Source of the DNA: Eudromia elegans
Lineage: Eukaryota > Chordata > Aves > Tinamiformes > Tinamidae
Length of the DNA stretch: 64,000 nt
Assembly (NCBI GenBank): GCA_003342815.1
Contig: PTEX01000006.1
Coordinates: 1,619,338-1,683,337 of the forward strand
Reading direction: 5' to 3'
Both the position numbers and the translations under genes were made by a program. A model generated the notes under the pieces. The model searched no databases, was not told the DNA's origin, and saw only the letters and a list, made by a program, of their open reading frames with translations. Positions 12,584 through 26,400 of the stretch are shown in pieces (positions within the stretch are counted from its first letter, which is position 1; the number at the start of each line of letters is the position of its first letter).

Positions 12584-15500
12584 CAGGCGCTGCAGAGGAG
12601 GAACATTCATTTCAGCTGTGACCACTTGTGGGTCCCTTGTGTCAATATTTGCATTGCTTTATTTACTGGAGCACATATATAGGTTAGATGGAGCACAAGC
12701 AGGGAATTTAGTGAGTAACACAGCCAAAGAAACCGTGTCTGTGTACTTCAATGTGAGCTGCTGGGTTGAGTCTCTAATGTCTAATAAAGGCTGAGTCTGT
12801 GCTGTGTTTTTTCCCCCAGCAGGAATATTAAAGAGTCTGTCTTCTATATGAAGCATATTGTCATGAACCATTTAGAGATGTAGTAGTTTGTGCCAGCTGC
12901 TCTCTGTCAATTTGATTTAAAATTGACCTACTCACTGATATGCACTAGGGCAGGACATCAGAAGAACACCAAGATGCATGCACTGTGTGACTGCACCACC
13001 TTATTTCTTTAGGAAGAGGATATCCTTGTGAAATAAGTATAAATATATGCTTTCTCCAGAATGTTAAACAGATAATTCTGCATGGTTATCAAAATCACCT
13101 CTTGCATGTGTCCATCATGGCAATGTCACCTATGATGTACAGGGTTTTTTTAAGCATACCTTGCTTATAATACAGGCTGACTGTTCTTTGCTGATAAAAC
13201 CGAAGATGCTGTGTGGGTGGAGGAGCACGCTGTCAGGCTGCAGCAGTTTCCAGAAATGCTTTTACGTGAATTCATATCCTAGGGAACCACCACATTTTCA
13301 CTGCTACACTCTGCATGTTTTAGCATCACGATTAATATTCTTTCCTGCCAGCCCTCATGCCTTTGATTCAGAATGGTGGAGAGATACCAGCATGTTCTGG
13401 AAACAAAGAAGGTAAAAAAACACAGCAAGATCTCTCTGCTCAGTCACTGCAGACCCAGCTCTCTGTTAACACTCAAGTGTGTTTCACATAACAGATGCTG
13501 CTGAGCACAAAGTTTCCATTGTAAAAGCCCCACTATGTTCCCGTGGCGTCTCTGCCAAGCAAGAAGGGGCATCATTACATAGCTGGAATGAGAATATTAG
13601 TGTAACTGGACTCTTGCAAAGTCATTTCATTTAAAGAGAAGTGCTAATAGCCTGACTTCATCTGATTAGCATGCCGACCAAATGCTGGTTGTTCAAGTGA
13701 GGCACACAATCCACTTATTATGAAGAGATTTTATGTATGGGAAAGAAAAAAAAAGGAAGCAGCAAGATAAAGAGTTCAGTCAACAGAGAAACAGTTTAAA
13801 ATATTATCTGAGATATTCTCCTGTTTAGTGAAATCTCCTCAAGACAAAAGAGTTATAGTTTTTCTGAGAAGGAAATACGGAGTCTGTGAGATGTGGGGAA
13901 GCCACAGGCTTTTCCAGCAGCTCTAGGCGATGGGAGAAACTCCTGGGGATGTTCCCAAGAAGACAATGCCCTTCTCTTTCATGGTGAGCAGAGCAAGGGT
14001 CAGGGCAGAAAGGAGAATTACCCCTGCAGGGAACATCATGCTGCACACTGACAGAGGCTCCAAATTGCCAGGAACAAGGAGCTGTAGCAGGCAAGCAGTG
14101 TTGAGAGGCAAGCTTCCAAGAAGTAGCTTTTGAGGAAATAGAAGGTCATTTAATACACCTGACAAAGGAGATTGTTCAAAAAGCAGGTCTGTACTTGTTA
14201 TTCTGCCATGTTCATGTGGATTCCTGCTGTTTCTGTCTGCTTTGAAGGAGCTCTTTGGGGTGGTTAGCTTGTGTGCCCGTGGAAGAGGCAGGTGAAATGC
14301 AGCAGGGCCCTGGTTCCCCTGCCTGAAACAATGGTTTTAGACAGCAAATAATTCCTTTGTATTATGTTAACGCCCGCTCTAAGACCTTTAGTATAGATTG
14401 ATGTTGGCATTTTTCAGCTCCTCTGCTGTAAAGGAGTTTTGTGTGTCTGGGCAGAAAACTGCTCATGGGAGCACTATAGTAGAGGATCTTCCTAGAAGGG
14501 GCTTCAAATCCCAATCTTTTAGCTGCAGAACTTTGCCTTTAGTTGTAAAATAATATTAGAGCCAAAGGGGCACCCCACATGCCCTGCTGAGGCACACGGA
14601 TGCAAGGAAGCAAGCTGCTGGTGGCAGCTCCTTGGTGGTGTCACCGCTCCTGGCATGGTGGACAGTCACACCATGCTTCAACCTTTGCCCTCAGAAATAG
14701 AGAACTGGGGCTGGAGATGTCCAGAGTGGGTAAAGATGCTCCCTGGAGGACAGTGGGAGGGATGTGGCATCACCTCATGCTGCTGTTTGGGGGTCATGCC
14801 CACAGTCAGGGAGGGCACCCCTAAAAGCACTGTCCTTTCTCAGAGCACCCATAGCTGTCTGCTCTCAATGGCATCTGTGTCCTTGGCCCATAGACATGTA
14901 TTGGTGCTGGTCTGTGAAGCAGGTGAAGGCAGAGCGGGTGAGCCCTTGGAGCTACTGGAGCTGCCCTGCTCAGATGAGGCATACTCTACTCTAGTGACAC
15001 TCTGATCTTGGGGGTCTCTACAGTGCCTCTGATTGAGAAGACTGAGGCCACTGTAGAGTCTGAGATGGTCCCAGCCTCAGGAAGTCTGTGCATCTCTGCT
15101 CAGCCACTACCCACTTTCCAGGGACCCCTATTTCATTCCCCTTAAAGAAGCTTTCTGGGAAAACACAGCAATTCCCATCCATCACTTTGCCCCAGTTTAG
15201 GGCTTGATTCGGCTATTGTCCTGTATGCAAAATTTGTATACTGCAAAGAATCTTGCCGACAGCATTGGCACACTGACATTCCATTTTCTTCTGCAAAGAA
15301 GTCCAGGGAAATTCTGCACATTATTTTTGTTAGAGCTGGCCTCGAAAATGCTGATGAAATGAAACATAAACACATTGTGTTGGGATTTTCATGGGAAAAG
15401 GTTATAGAACTGATTCAGTATGCTTGGAATGCTTCTCCTCAGTTCTAACGCTCTGGCTTGGTCATGTCTAGTATGTGTTACAGATCTCATGTTCCAAGGG

Positions 15501-16850
15501 AAACATTTTAACTTTATACAAATAAAAAGTAAGATCAAAACGGAAAGTACATAAAAACTGTGACTTTCTTTTTTTTTTTGTTTTCACAATTTGGGATAAC
15601 ACCATATTTTGCAATCTCAGTATTTCCTATTGGCAACAATTCATATCTATGAACACTGCTGGAATTTATATTTCTTTCCCAAATGAACTGTAATAAATTA
15701 ACTGTATTTATTTCCTCCTTCCTCATGTTACTAATGAATCAGAGTGCTGTGCAGTAACATGCTTTTGGAATTAAGCATGGAGTGAAAGAGTTAGAGGGGA
15801 TGAAGATTCAGCTAGAAGCGTATCAACAAAGAACAATTACTGTTTCCACGTAGTGAACTAGTGGAATTTTCATGTCATGAAAATGTAGAATATCTTGGAA
15901 GAAAACTACAGACATTAAACTGAGAAAGATGACTTCACCTATCCTTAATCCAGACGCTGGATTAATTAACCCTTAATTCATACACAGAAAAAAATGTTCT
16001 TGAATAGTACAAGATTTTGAATAAATATGGATTGCAATGTCAAGTTCTCAATTCCAGTTTTTTATTAATGGACTGGAAAAATAAAACCAGCTTTGATCTA
16101 GCAAAGCAGTGCATGGTAAGGATGGCATTTCAGGCTATTTATATGTTTATTGTTTTTCTTAGATCAGTGCAGAGACTTTTAAAAATTTGTTTTGAACATG
16201 AGCTCCTGAAATTAAATAACATTTTCTGCTAAGGAACTTGTTCTGAGGATTATGAAGCAGAACCCTTAATAGCTCAGGACTCAGAAATATGAGCCATGTA
16301 CTGAGTAGGCATAAATCTCCTTTTTCTGCATGGTGGAGTTTGGCTCGTGAATATGTGTATATACATAAGCGCATGTATAATCACACACACATATACACGT
16401 TTATGATGGATTGCTCTAATTTCATGATATTTACTTTCTAAAGGCATATAAATAATTCATGGTAATATATAAAACATCTGAAAAGCAGTTCAATCCCAAA
16501 GCTTGAGATAACTCTTACCTCCTCTGAATGGTGCTGCTAAAACATGAACCAAGAGCCATTTTACTTCCTTGTTGGCACTAGATCTTTTGAGAGGAGGAGG
16601 AAAAATTGGGTCCAAAATGAGGAGCACTTTCCTCCCTGCAGAACTCAGGTGCGATCAGGGCACGTGGCATGTGTGGCAGTGTTTCATAGAAGCTGCTAAT
16701 AATAAACTCTCTTATACTGATAGGATTCTTACTGTAATAACTGGCAGCACTCGAGGATAGATTAGTCATTGAGAACATACTGAAAAATCCACTGGCTTTC
16801 CCCCAGCACCTTGTGATGAGATTGGTGGAGGGTTTTGACTCTGTAAGGGG

Positions 16851-16872
16851 AAAAAAAAAAAAAAAAAAAAAA
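16851..16872 (+). repeat. A22 homopolymer
   Basis: Twenty-two A residues preceded by gtaagggg and followed by ggagagag. No retroposed body is recognised upstream of it on the + strand, so it is listed as a simple repeat. Confidence 0.85.
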
Positions 16873-17129
16873 GGAGAGAGATTACGTAATAGGATTGGCA
16901 GCCTATAAAAATTTCCTTCCTCAACATGCACAGGAAATAGGTTAGATTTCTTAGGAGGTTTCTTAGTAGGGAGTTTGTAGTAGCACAGAAACAAGATCTG
17001 GGCATAAATGACTTCTCTGGGAAATAGCTGCTAATCATGCACCTGAAGCATCACCTCGTGTAAAGGTGTTTCTACCACTTTTTTATGTTAGTATTCCCAG
17101 TCAGGCAGCAAACACGTGGATCTGCTTGG

Positions 17130-17418
17130 ATGATGAGGAAGATGAAGCATTCCTGGGGACTCTTCCGGGGAAGCAGCAGCAAGAGGGAGAAAGCAGCTGG
17201 TGAAAATGCAAGGATGCTTCCCAAGACCACTCGGGAAGACAGAAACACGCAGGAAGCAAAGAAGAGAGGGACACTGAAAAACGTGGCAGGCAAATTGCTA
17301 AAGACTGTAGCTGGGAGGAAAGAAGCAGCTGAAAAGATGCGTGAAAATGAGAATTTGGCAGGGAATTTGCTGAAGATTGCAACATGCAAGAAGGAAGCAG
17401 GAGGAAAGAGATCTGCAG
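17130..17418 (+). CDS. TNFAIP2: TNFAIP2-like coding exon 1 (basic N-terminal repeats)
   Basis: Encodes residues 1-96 plus one nucleotide. The start is placed at the tandem ATG pair 17130/17133, because the second has A at -3 and a probable acceptor (attcccag) ends at 17100, so this exon probably continues a non-coding 5' exon. The frame is also open upstream to an ATG at 17085, but that lies in the putative intron. The peptide is rich in Lys, Arg, Ala and Glu and holds three related segments at about 27-45, 53-69 and 77-93. Human TNFAIP2 also begins with a polybasic region reported to bind phosphoinositides. Donor is cag|gtaaac. Confidence 0.7.
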
Positions 17419-20400
17419 GTAAACATGCTACGGAAAGTGATACCTTTCCATTGCTCTGTGTGATCAGTCCTGGTCCTTCTCTGCTTCTTCCAAACCTGGA
17501 GACTCTTTTTTTCATGTACTTCTGCAATAGGTGTTTTAAGTTTTCCCCTTCACTATCTTTCAGCTACTTACGTGTCCTTTCTGAACTGCACACTGGTTTC
17601 CTGGAAACGTCTGAGTTTTGCTTTCCTTTTGTCTCAGAAGAATTTCTCTGTGATATTTTTGTCATTGCAAAGACTCCGATCCATCCTGTATGAAAAGAAA
17701 GGCTGGTGCATGTGTGACCTGCACTGTGTAGGCTGCAACTGGGCTTCTTCCATGACGGCGGAGGGGAGGTGGGTTGTGTGTAGGTTAACCAACAACTCCT
17801 ACACGTGGCGAGTGTTGAGTGAGGAAGAGCACGGCTTGCTATACCTGCCGTTGGCCTTGCCTATCGCTTTGCTGAAGATCCTTGCATCAGTCCCTCTCCA
17901 TTTTGTGTCATGTTCCTCTCTCCGGTCTTGTTTGATTTAATTCTAACTACGCAGCTCTTTCACACAGGAACATTAGGATACATGTGATATTTATGAAAGA
18001 TAAGAAACATTCACTCCTGACTCTACAAGCTGTCTATTAAATTGATTGCAAAGTCTCATTTCTTATGTCCCAGCTTAATGTCGTCTGGGTTTTCATCAAG
18101 TGTCATGTCTCTGCCGGGATCTGCTCCAGACACTACAGTGCAAATCATGTTCACCCTTTGTTACTCAGTTTCCTCATCTCCAAAACACACAGGAAAAATT
18201 GCAAAGCCATGTACAGCTGCTGTAAGAAAATATTTAACTCTCAGTGCTGGGCCAACTGAGGCAGATAAGAAACTTTGGAAGCAGCTGCAAAAATCTTCTC
18301 CTTTAACTTGTCCACCCTGAAGGTTTCATACCGGTCTCTGCAGGACATGTGGTGACTAGGCCAGTGCCTCAGTCAGCAGCCACCCCCAGGGTCCTGCAGC
18401 AATGGGAGTCACGGGGAGGAGCGTGAGCTCACACTGCTGGCCTGGTGTGGATAGCCCACCCTTGGTGAAACGGCAGGCATGGGGGCGATGGGTCTGCCTG
18501 CAGGAGCTCCTGCATATAAGGGACTTTGCAATGACTTTTCCCCTAATTTTTTTTTTTTGTGTGGGAAAGATGGAGAATGGAGATGGAGAATAGATATTTG
18601 ACCTTAGAAAAGTGAGAGGTGGCAGTAGTTGGCTTCAGTGAGTGAGGTGGTCTTGAAAAGAATCTGGAGGGGGCTTGGGTACAGGTAAACTACACCCATC
18701 ACTACTCAGGTGTTAAAGTGATGCACGCTGTGGAGCAGTGGACAAACGTCAAGCTGTGTTGTTGCTCTCTCTATTGCAGAGGAAAGCATTCATGGATTCA
18801 TTGAGCAAGGGAAATTTTTTGAAGCTTGCAAATGTATTTATAACCTGGAATGTTCTGGAAGAGATGGTGTGGGAAAGTGTGAAACACTTCATGCATTGCT
18901 GGCTGAACGGATGTGGTCCGTTGTGGGAAAAGCCTCCAGCGGATGTGACAGGATGTTCCTGGAGCCCTTGCAGTCAGTGAGTGAATTGCTGAGGTGGGCG
19001 AAGGAGAAGAAGAAGGAATTGTTTGGTAGCAGCCAAGGGATGGAGCCTGTTGCCACCTGGAGTCCAGGATTCTGGAAGAAAGACTTGGAGGAAAAGCTAA
19101 TCCAGTACATGACGGCCCAGATTCCTCCCTTCAATTCCACTAGTAGCACAGATGAGACTGCATTAACGCAGCATTTAAGAGAACTGGAAATGAGTTTTCT
19201 GCCCAGACTGGAGCACAAAAGTGGCCTCTTCAAGGAAGCAGGGCTGCTGGCCACGTACACCCACTGCGCTCACGCCTGCCTGTCTTCTCACCTGTCCACC
19301 CTCACTGACATGAACCGTGTTAGCTTCAGCCAGTGTCTTTTAGTTTATGAATGGTGCCTCACAATACACCAAAGGTATGTTCCAAGGGTTTTTTCTCTCT
19401 ACACTTACTATTGTCCCTTTTCCCCAGTTCTAGGCACAATTTCTGTTTCCTGTTACTGCAGTGGAGGGTAAAAACAAACAGTTATCACTAGGTTTAGAAT
19501 CACAGAATCATAGAATGGCTAGGGTTGGAAGGGACCTGTAGAGGTCATCTAGTCCAACCCCCTTGCACACACAGGGTCCCCTAGAGCATGTGGCACAGGG
19601 TGATGTCCAGGCGGGTTTTGAAGATCTCCAGAGAAGGAGACTCCACCACCTCTCTGGGCAGCCTGTTCCAGTGCTCTGAAAGACTTTAGACTTGCCCATT
19701 GCCTATTTATCCACCAAAAGAACCTGCAGCTTTTTTCTTTGCATTATTGCTTTTTCTAAATCCTTTTATGCAGCTGAGGAGCTTAACTGTGGAATACAGA
19801 TGCTTCCCTGTTGGACATGCACAGAACCCCGCTTCCCTGTACAAGCTGGCAGGAGTTACTAATGTTTTGCCTCTTTTTAGCAAGCACTTTAGAATAATTT
19901 TCTCTTGCCTTTTTGTGAGCATTAAGCTGTCTTGACCTCTCTTTTTTCTTGGATTTTCCTTCCATCTTATTTGACTTGTAGTTCCGCCAAGAGTTTCCAT
20001 ATTTCCTGCATCAGTGTTTGGACCACAGGAAAAAGACACAGCCGATCACTAAATTCCTACCTAAGCTTGAAAGAACAGTTGTGGTTTACCCCATGTTCAG
20101 AAGAACAGTAAATCTGGGACCTATTGGCCCCATACGAACTCAAAGCCTTTCACTGGAAATGCCCATAGCTGCTAGCAGAGCCCAAACCCACCTGACTTAC
20201 TTCTGCTCCGAGGCAAGAGGTTTGATTCCCTCTATCTACGGTTACTTTGCTACTTGACAGTTCTAACTGTCCTAACAGTTTTCACCAGTTTTGAGTTTTT
20301 TGATTGCTTCCATCCTTGCCTAGAGCGTCTCTGCTTCTCTTCCTTGGATTAATTACACCCATAAACACTTGCTCAGCTCATGAACAGGTCATGAGAGGGA

Positions 20401-23400
20401 CTCTGTTCCCTCATCCCCGCGAAGGCAGGGTGATGAGTGCCCTTTGGTGCATGTTCTTCTCAGACATACAGAAAAAAGGTGGACATTTTTATATTCTAAC
20501 AATATTAATATTTTATATTCTAAATATTCTAACAATAATTCTATCGGTTTAAAACAGCTTTGTTTTTACATATGAGTAATATGATATATGATGAAATAGC
20601 AAAAATTTATGTCAAAGTGGAGGTGAATAATCTCTTAATCTAAATATCTAAACAAAAACACATGGATGGGAAAAAATATAACTATTATAACAATGCTGAA
20701 TTCATTCGGGAAAAAAAAGAGAAAGGGCAAGAGCAGACCAGTGATTGTGATTAGATGGAAAAGACCATGAAGAAAGTGGAAATGGGAAGGCCAGACTGAC
20801 TTTATGTAAATAAAAAAGTCTAAGTATTTAGATTTTTCTCTCTGAATACAATTACAGCTTTGGGAAAAGCTCAGTTTTCCCAGTATATAGGTGCTTTTTA
20901 CTACAGTCCGCTTTCCCTACAGACCTAATCTGAGTGAAAGTATTGGGTGTGCATGTAGCGAGGTGGGTTGGACTGTACCCAGGCCTGAGAAGGAATTTGG
21001 TGTCAGGAATGAGGGAAGGGGGACTGGAGAGCAGAAGATGTAATTAGGGCAGCAACTACAGGAAGAAGGAAAGGAAAAACAGCAGAAAAGAATAACTGGG
21101 GAAAGGACTGGATAAAGATCCTTACTGTTCCCAGGGCTATTCCAGCACTGCCATGAGCCACCCCCTGGCTGAGCTCTTTTCTTCTGTCTGCAGTGGCAAG
21201 TGGACATTGCTGGGGCCCAGCCAGACCCCTCATGCCCAGTGCCTGGTGTGGATTATTTTGAAGATGGAGGAAAAGTTACTTGCAATCACCCAGGTGAGAC
21301 CTCAGGAGTTTTACCTCAGTTTACTACTTTAGCACAGAGATGTTGGGATATTTGTGTGGTCTCCCTTCATCCTGTTACTGCATCTTCATAGAGATGAAAA
21401 GCTGTAGCTGCAGTAAAGGGAGGCTATCGGTGACATCCACTGCCTTAGGTGCGGGTCATTTCCAGGTGCTGTTCATCATCTCTTGCTGTTAATGAACCTA
21501 CAGTGTGGGCTGACTTCTACAGCACCTCTGCATTAGCTCTGCAGGGTATTTGGGCTGCTGGATTGCCTATCTGTGGAGCTGCTCACTGCTAATCAGACCA
21601 GTGAGGCTCTCACAAAGATGATTCAAGAGCCCTGGGCAAGCAAGCAGGTAGCCAGTGCACCCGGCACAGCTCTCCGGCCGGGCCGGAGCAGGGTGCCCTG
21701 CTTTGCAGTCCCACCAAGGAGCTCAGCTCCCGGGTTGTGGGCTCCCTCTCTTTCCCTAGCCAGGCTCCTCCTCTGAAGGATGCTGCCGAGGCGTGTGGAA
21801 TACAAACGAGGCTGGGGAGCAGCAGTGGGGAGGGCCAAAGGAAACCACGCTGTTTGGAAAACACGGCAGGGCCTCCCAGATGCAGCCAGAGCCAAACGTC
21901 AGCAGCAGGAATGACCACACTCATCTTCTCAGTTTCCATTTCAGCCCAACTCTGGCAGCAGGGGAGGGGAAATTCCCTGACAAACTGCTGATTCACCCTG
22001 GGAGGAGGGTGCTCCGGAGGCCCTGCTCCCTGTGGGAGAGCTCCTAGGTGTTCACAGACATGGGTGCATGGGCACCAGCTTCAGACAATGTGCTCAAAAC
22101 TTATTACTTTCAGTGTTTGACACTGAGCATCTTTATGAACTGTTTCAAATCAGTACCTTGAGAACCACTGAGGTCTGTTTTTAGCACATCTTTCAGGGAA
22201 GGAAATGACTATAGGGATTTTCCTATGGGGCATCTTAGAAGTTATCTTAGATCATGTCATTGCGTGACAAACCCTCAAAGAGGCCAACTAAGAGTGAAAG
22301 AGAGTTTAACCGTTGTTTTGCCCTCTGAGATACTGACTAGGGGAAACTTTCCCTTGCCCTTGGGCACGCGGTGTGGAGCCCGCTAGCCCACGTCTCTCAG
22401 GGGTCAGTAGCCCTTGTGCAGCATCCCAGCTTGGCTCATGCCTGGTAGCACCGGCCCCAGGTTCAGTCTAGCAAGATTCAATGGACATGAGCATGGAAAA
22501 AATTATACATGCATCTCTACCCAGCTCACTGGGTTAGCTTGTAAGACCTCCTTCATCTCTTTATTTCTTTTTTCCCAGCATACTCCAGCCCTTCATTATT
22601 CCATATACATAGGGAGATAGCATGTTTATTGACGGAATATTCCATGACTTGTCTCTGCCTGATCACAATATGTAATTGCAACTGCAAGTCACAAGGTACT
22701 GTTTTTGCCACTCGGATGGCTACATTTTTCTAACTGGAAAGAGACTGAACAGAGCATAGGCAATGTTCTGTTTTGGCTGTGAATATCTGGCTTTGTCACG
22801 GGGAGTGCCAGCCAGCTTTCCGTGCAAACTGAAAGCCTTTGCCTGTATTTCAGCAGCAGAGAGCGAGCAGAGCTGTGACCACATCAAAGGCCGCTAAGAG
22901 CTGAACCGCCGCGTGGGGTTCAGTGCGAGTTCCCAGCACGGCTGTGGGCAGCTCGGCCAGCTCTGCACTGAGACTGCTTTACTCCAGCTCTAAAACGACC
23001 AGACGAAGGGACTTTGTGCCTTTTGAAGTCCGAGGGGTTGCAAAGCCGGTGAACAAGAACCATGGGGGAGTTTGTGGGGTCCTTGACGAGTCACCTTGTC
23101 CTTGCAGTGGTGGGGATGAGACGTGGCTGCAAGGCAAAGCCTCGCAGCGTTGCCAGGTCTTTGTGAGCTGGGGAAGGGCAAGGAGGGAGCTGTGGGTCTG
23201 CTTGTTACAGCAGAAACTCTGGTCCTCTCCAGAGCCCGATGCTACCACAAGGAGCACTCCTGCTCCTTCAGGCACATGATCTGCCCAAAGCAACTGCCTA
23301 CCCTGGCTCTACAGGTCACTGCCCTGCAGTTAGTAAGCGAGCACAAGCTCCGTCCCCCTGTGGAGCAGGGCCCTCGTGTTGATCTAAGCCCAGGCGTTTC

Positions 23401-26400
23401 ACCTCGCAGCGGGGACAGGCTGAGAGTGTTTGTGCAGACCAGCTCGTATGGGCTAGCTCAGCACGTCGAGTTAATGCAACTGTGTGGTCAGGGGACAGCA
23501 CTCTGGCAGAAGGGATTTTTTCCCTGGATTGTTTATCCCTGCTGATTTGTGTCTGATTAACACTCTGCAATGACTATGGCAGAGCAGCCATTTTGAACAT
23601 ACCTTCGGTGAAATTCTTAGGTGACAGCCTTAAATTTGCTAAGGTAAAAATGGAAGATGTGACCTTACATAGTCTCCATTTCTCAGTAGAAAGATGGAGA
23701 ACTAAAGGAACAAATAACTGAGACGGGCGCTTGAGTTTAAAGCCTCTGTAAAAGTCAGATGATGATTTAAGCAACAAGCCCTTTGTCTGTAGTGTTAGTT
23801 CTGTTTTTACAACGCATTCAGAATAACCCAAGCCGGGCTGCTCTTGGGAAGCTTCCCCATCGTGCAGCCTCATGGGGCTGAGCTTGCTGCCCCCGCGGCT
23901 CTGAGCACTAACCCTGTTTGCTCTCATAAGCCCCCGGCTCGCGTTAGGGAGGACTTTTAATGAACACCGGCTGGCTTGCGTGGGCTGGAGCGGGGAAGAG
24001 TGGGCGATTTCAGCCCCGAGAGCTGACGAGCGCAGCGGCTCTAAGCGCCGTTTTGCTGTGTGGGCGCCTTCATTTGAGTCGAGCTAAGTCGGGAAGACCA
24101 CAGATAACCCGAGCTGGCACTGGGGTGAAAGCAGCTCCAAATCTTTTAAACTCAAACAGGCCCCGGAGAACAAAACAGAACGATGTCATTAGTTCAGCTG
24201 GAAAATGACCACGCTTGGGATAAGCAAAATAGTCAAAAACTGAGGTGAGAATTTCTCTTGTGCCGAACAGAAACAATGAGAGGGAAGGCTAACCCACTGC
24301 AAATGCCCGTGTCAAATGCCAGTGTATCTTAACTGTTCCTTTTCCCTTTTTTTGTTTTTTCTTTTTTTTTTTTTCCTTTTTAACTATTTAGAGGGAGGTA
24401 GGGGCAGCCCTGAAAGCAGCCTTTGACGTTGACGTTGAGAGAACCCCTGGTGCCAGGAGTGCAGTGATTCAGGTAAATGGGTGGAGAACTGAGAGGCTCC
24501 CATCCTTTGGGGGAGCCAGGTCGCTACCCACCCACATGTAGACCACGTGTGGGCGTCCCATGCACGTGTAGGACCCACTTTTGTCTGTTCTGAGCTAAGC
24601 TCAGCATGTCACAAGCTGAGGAGCGGGCACCTGCACCTGCGTGCCCTCAGACCCGTTCCTTTTCTCTTGTGCATATGCAAGGAAAAGCTGAACTAACCCC
24701 AGAAGGCTGAGCTCAAGATTAGCTGATTGCAGCTGAAGTTGGGTTCGCCCTTGGGATTTCCTGCAGCCCTTGGGGAAGTCTCAGCATATTTTCAACCGGC
24801 AAATGCAGCTGCAATTGCCTTGTGCCCTGCAGGTCCCCAACACCCCACTTCTCTTGCGAGGATTTGTCCCCAGCGCCTGAGAAATGGCCACTGACACAGC
24901 TCAGAGCTGGGCAACTGCGCCCTCCGCTCGTCCCACTCGCTGCCACCCCCTGCCTAAACAGGCAATCCTTACAAAAGCGCTGCCGGCTCCGTGTTCTCAG
25001 GCTGACACCCAAAGATCAGTTGGAAAGTGAACAAGGCAACTTATATGGAAACCCATCGGCCGGGGTGTCCCGACACCTTGGGGTGGCGAGTGTTCTCCTG
25101 CCCCTCTTGGTGAGCTCTCTCATTTCCTGTGTGCAACAGGAGAGACCTGTTCGTGATGGGAGTCGCCCCTTCCAGCCTTCTGGCTCCCTGCTCCTCGCGA
25201 GCTTTTCTTGCCACGGAGCAGCTAATGGAGGGCATTAAGTTGCCACCTGCTCAGACCTCTCCGATATGGGGTGGCTTTTTAGCCGTCTGATAAGAGCCCA
25301 CCTTCCGCACGCCCACATGGGTCAGTGGGGCAAGACGATGGCCCTGGAATGGGCAGCGAATCTCTGCAGGTCTGGGAAGCCCCGCTGGGTGTTGCTACCA
25401 GCAAGCACTGCTAGGGACTCCCTTCTGCACCCTGGTTACTCCCATGGAAGCAGCAGCAAGGGTGTGGATGGGGCTCCAACCTTTCTGCATGCAGGAAGTT
25501 TCAAACCCCAAATATTGCCTTCGAAGCGAGCGGGATTTGCGGCGGGGTGGGAGGTGTTCCTGTTCACTGCAGGAGGAGGATACGGCTTCAGCCCGCTCTG
25601 CTCTTGCGTCTTGAAATGTGCAGGTGTTGGTGGAGAAGACAGAGGCTGCACGGCGCGTCGGTGGGAGCCTGCCGGAGCGCGTGGGAGCTGCGTGCCTGCA
25701 GGAGAGCCTGGCCTTCCTCCACAGGTAGGAGAGACGCTGCCTTCCCCGGCACGTCGGCAGCGCTCGGGACGGGATCCCGACCAGTGCCTGGGCGCTCCGA
25801 GTGTGCCCGGAGCGGCTGTTCTCCCGCCCTCCTGGCACGGCTGGTGATGCAGGGACAGCTCTCCCCGGCTGTTTATGTCCTCAGCAAACTGAGGGGACAA
25901 AGTGCACTCAGACCTGTCTGGGTGGTTAAACCTTGGGGGGTGTTTGTTATGGAGCTGTTCAGTCTTTAAAAGCAACACGACAGCGCTGCAGCCACGTGGC
26001 CGGTGCCAGGCCTGGAGAGCTTGGACCCCTCCTGGGTTCAGTAGGGTTTGCATCAGGATGGCTGGAATGTCCCCAAAGTGAAATCTCTGGCTTTTCCCAC
26101 CCTGCGTGCGCTTCCTGGGTGCACTGGCTCTTCCAGGCTCCCTGAGAGGAGCAAGAGCTCCGACCTGTTGCACCTCTCTGACCTACTTTATATATATTCA
26201 AAAAATATGTTCCTATGTATAAGCTTAATATATGGATTGTTTATTCATTCAATTATCTAATATAATTCTCAAATTCTTTTTAATATCCATTACCCTCACA
26301 TTATAAAGATAAGGGAATCCCTATAAAGCAGAATTGTCCAGGAACTATTTGTGAGGCTGAAGCAGTCCATAGATTTCATGGGCTGTTTACGCTCGCTGAG

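Larger units (their letters stand above)
7621..17129. other. Upstream flank, no gene recognised
   Basis: No coding exon or mobile element is recognised. It contains two perfect hairpins (8774-8801, 10370-10390), a G10 run (12574-12583) and an A22 run (16851-16872). Non-coding 5' exons and the promoter of the TNFAIP2-like gene may lie here but could not be placed. Confidence 0.5.
21648..24391 (+). other. Intron 4 of the TNFAIP2-like gene
   Basis: A 2.7-kb intron with a moderately GC-rich middle (about 22,880-23,500). It holds two NF-kB-type motifs (21966-21977 and 22214-22223) and ends in a long T-rich tract before exon 5. Open frames in it show no recognisable similarity. Confidence 0.65.

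Noticed and set aside
16851-16872. A22 run as the tail of a processed pseudogene
   Set aside because: The 500 bp upstream on the + strand show no coding similarity or target-site duplication.
17085-17129. Upstream ATG extending the TNFAIP2-like exon 1
   Set aside because: A probable splice acceptor ends at 17100, so this part is likely intronic. The ATG pair at 17130/17133 is preferred.
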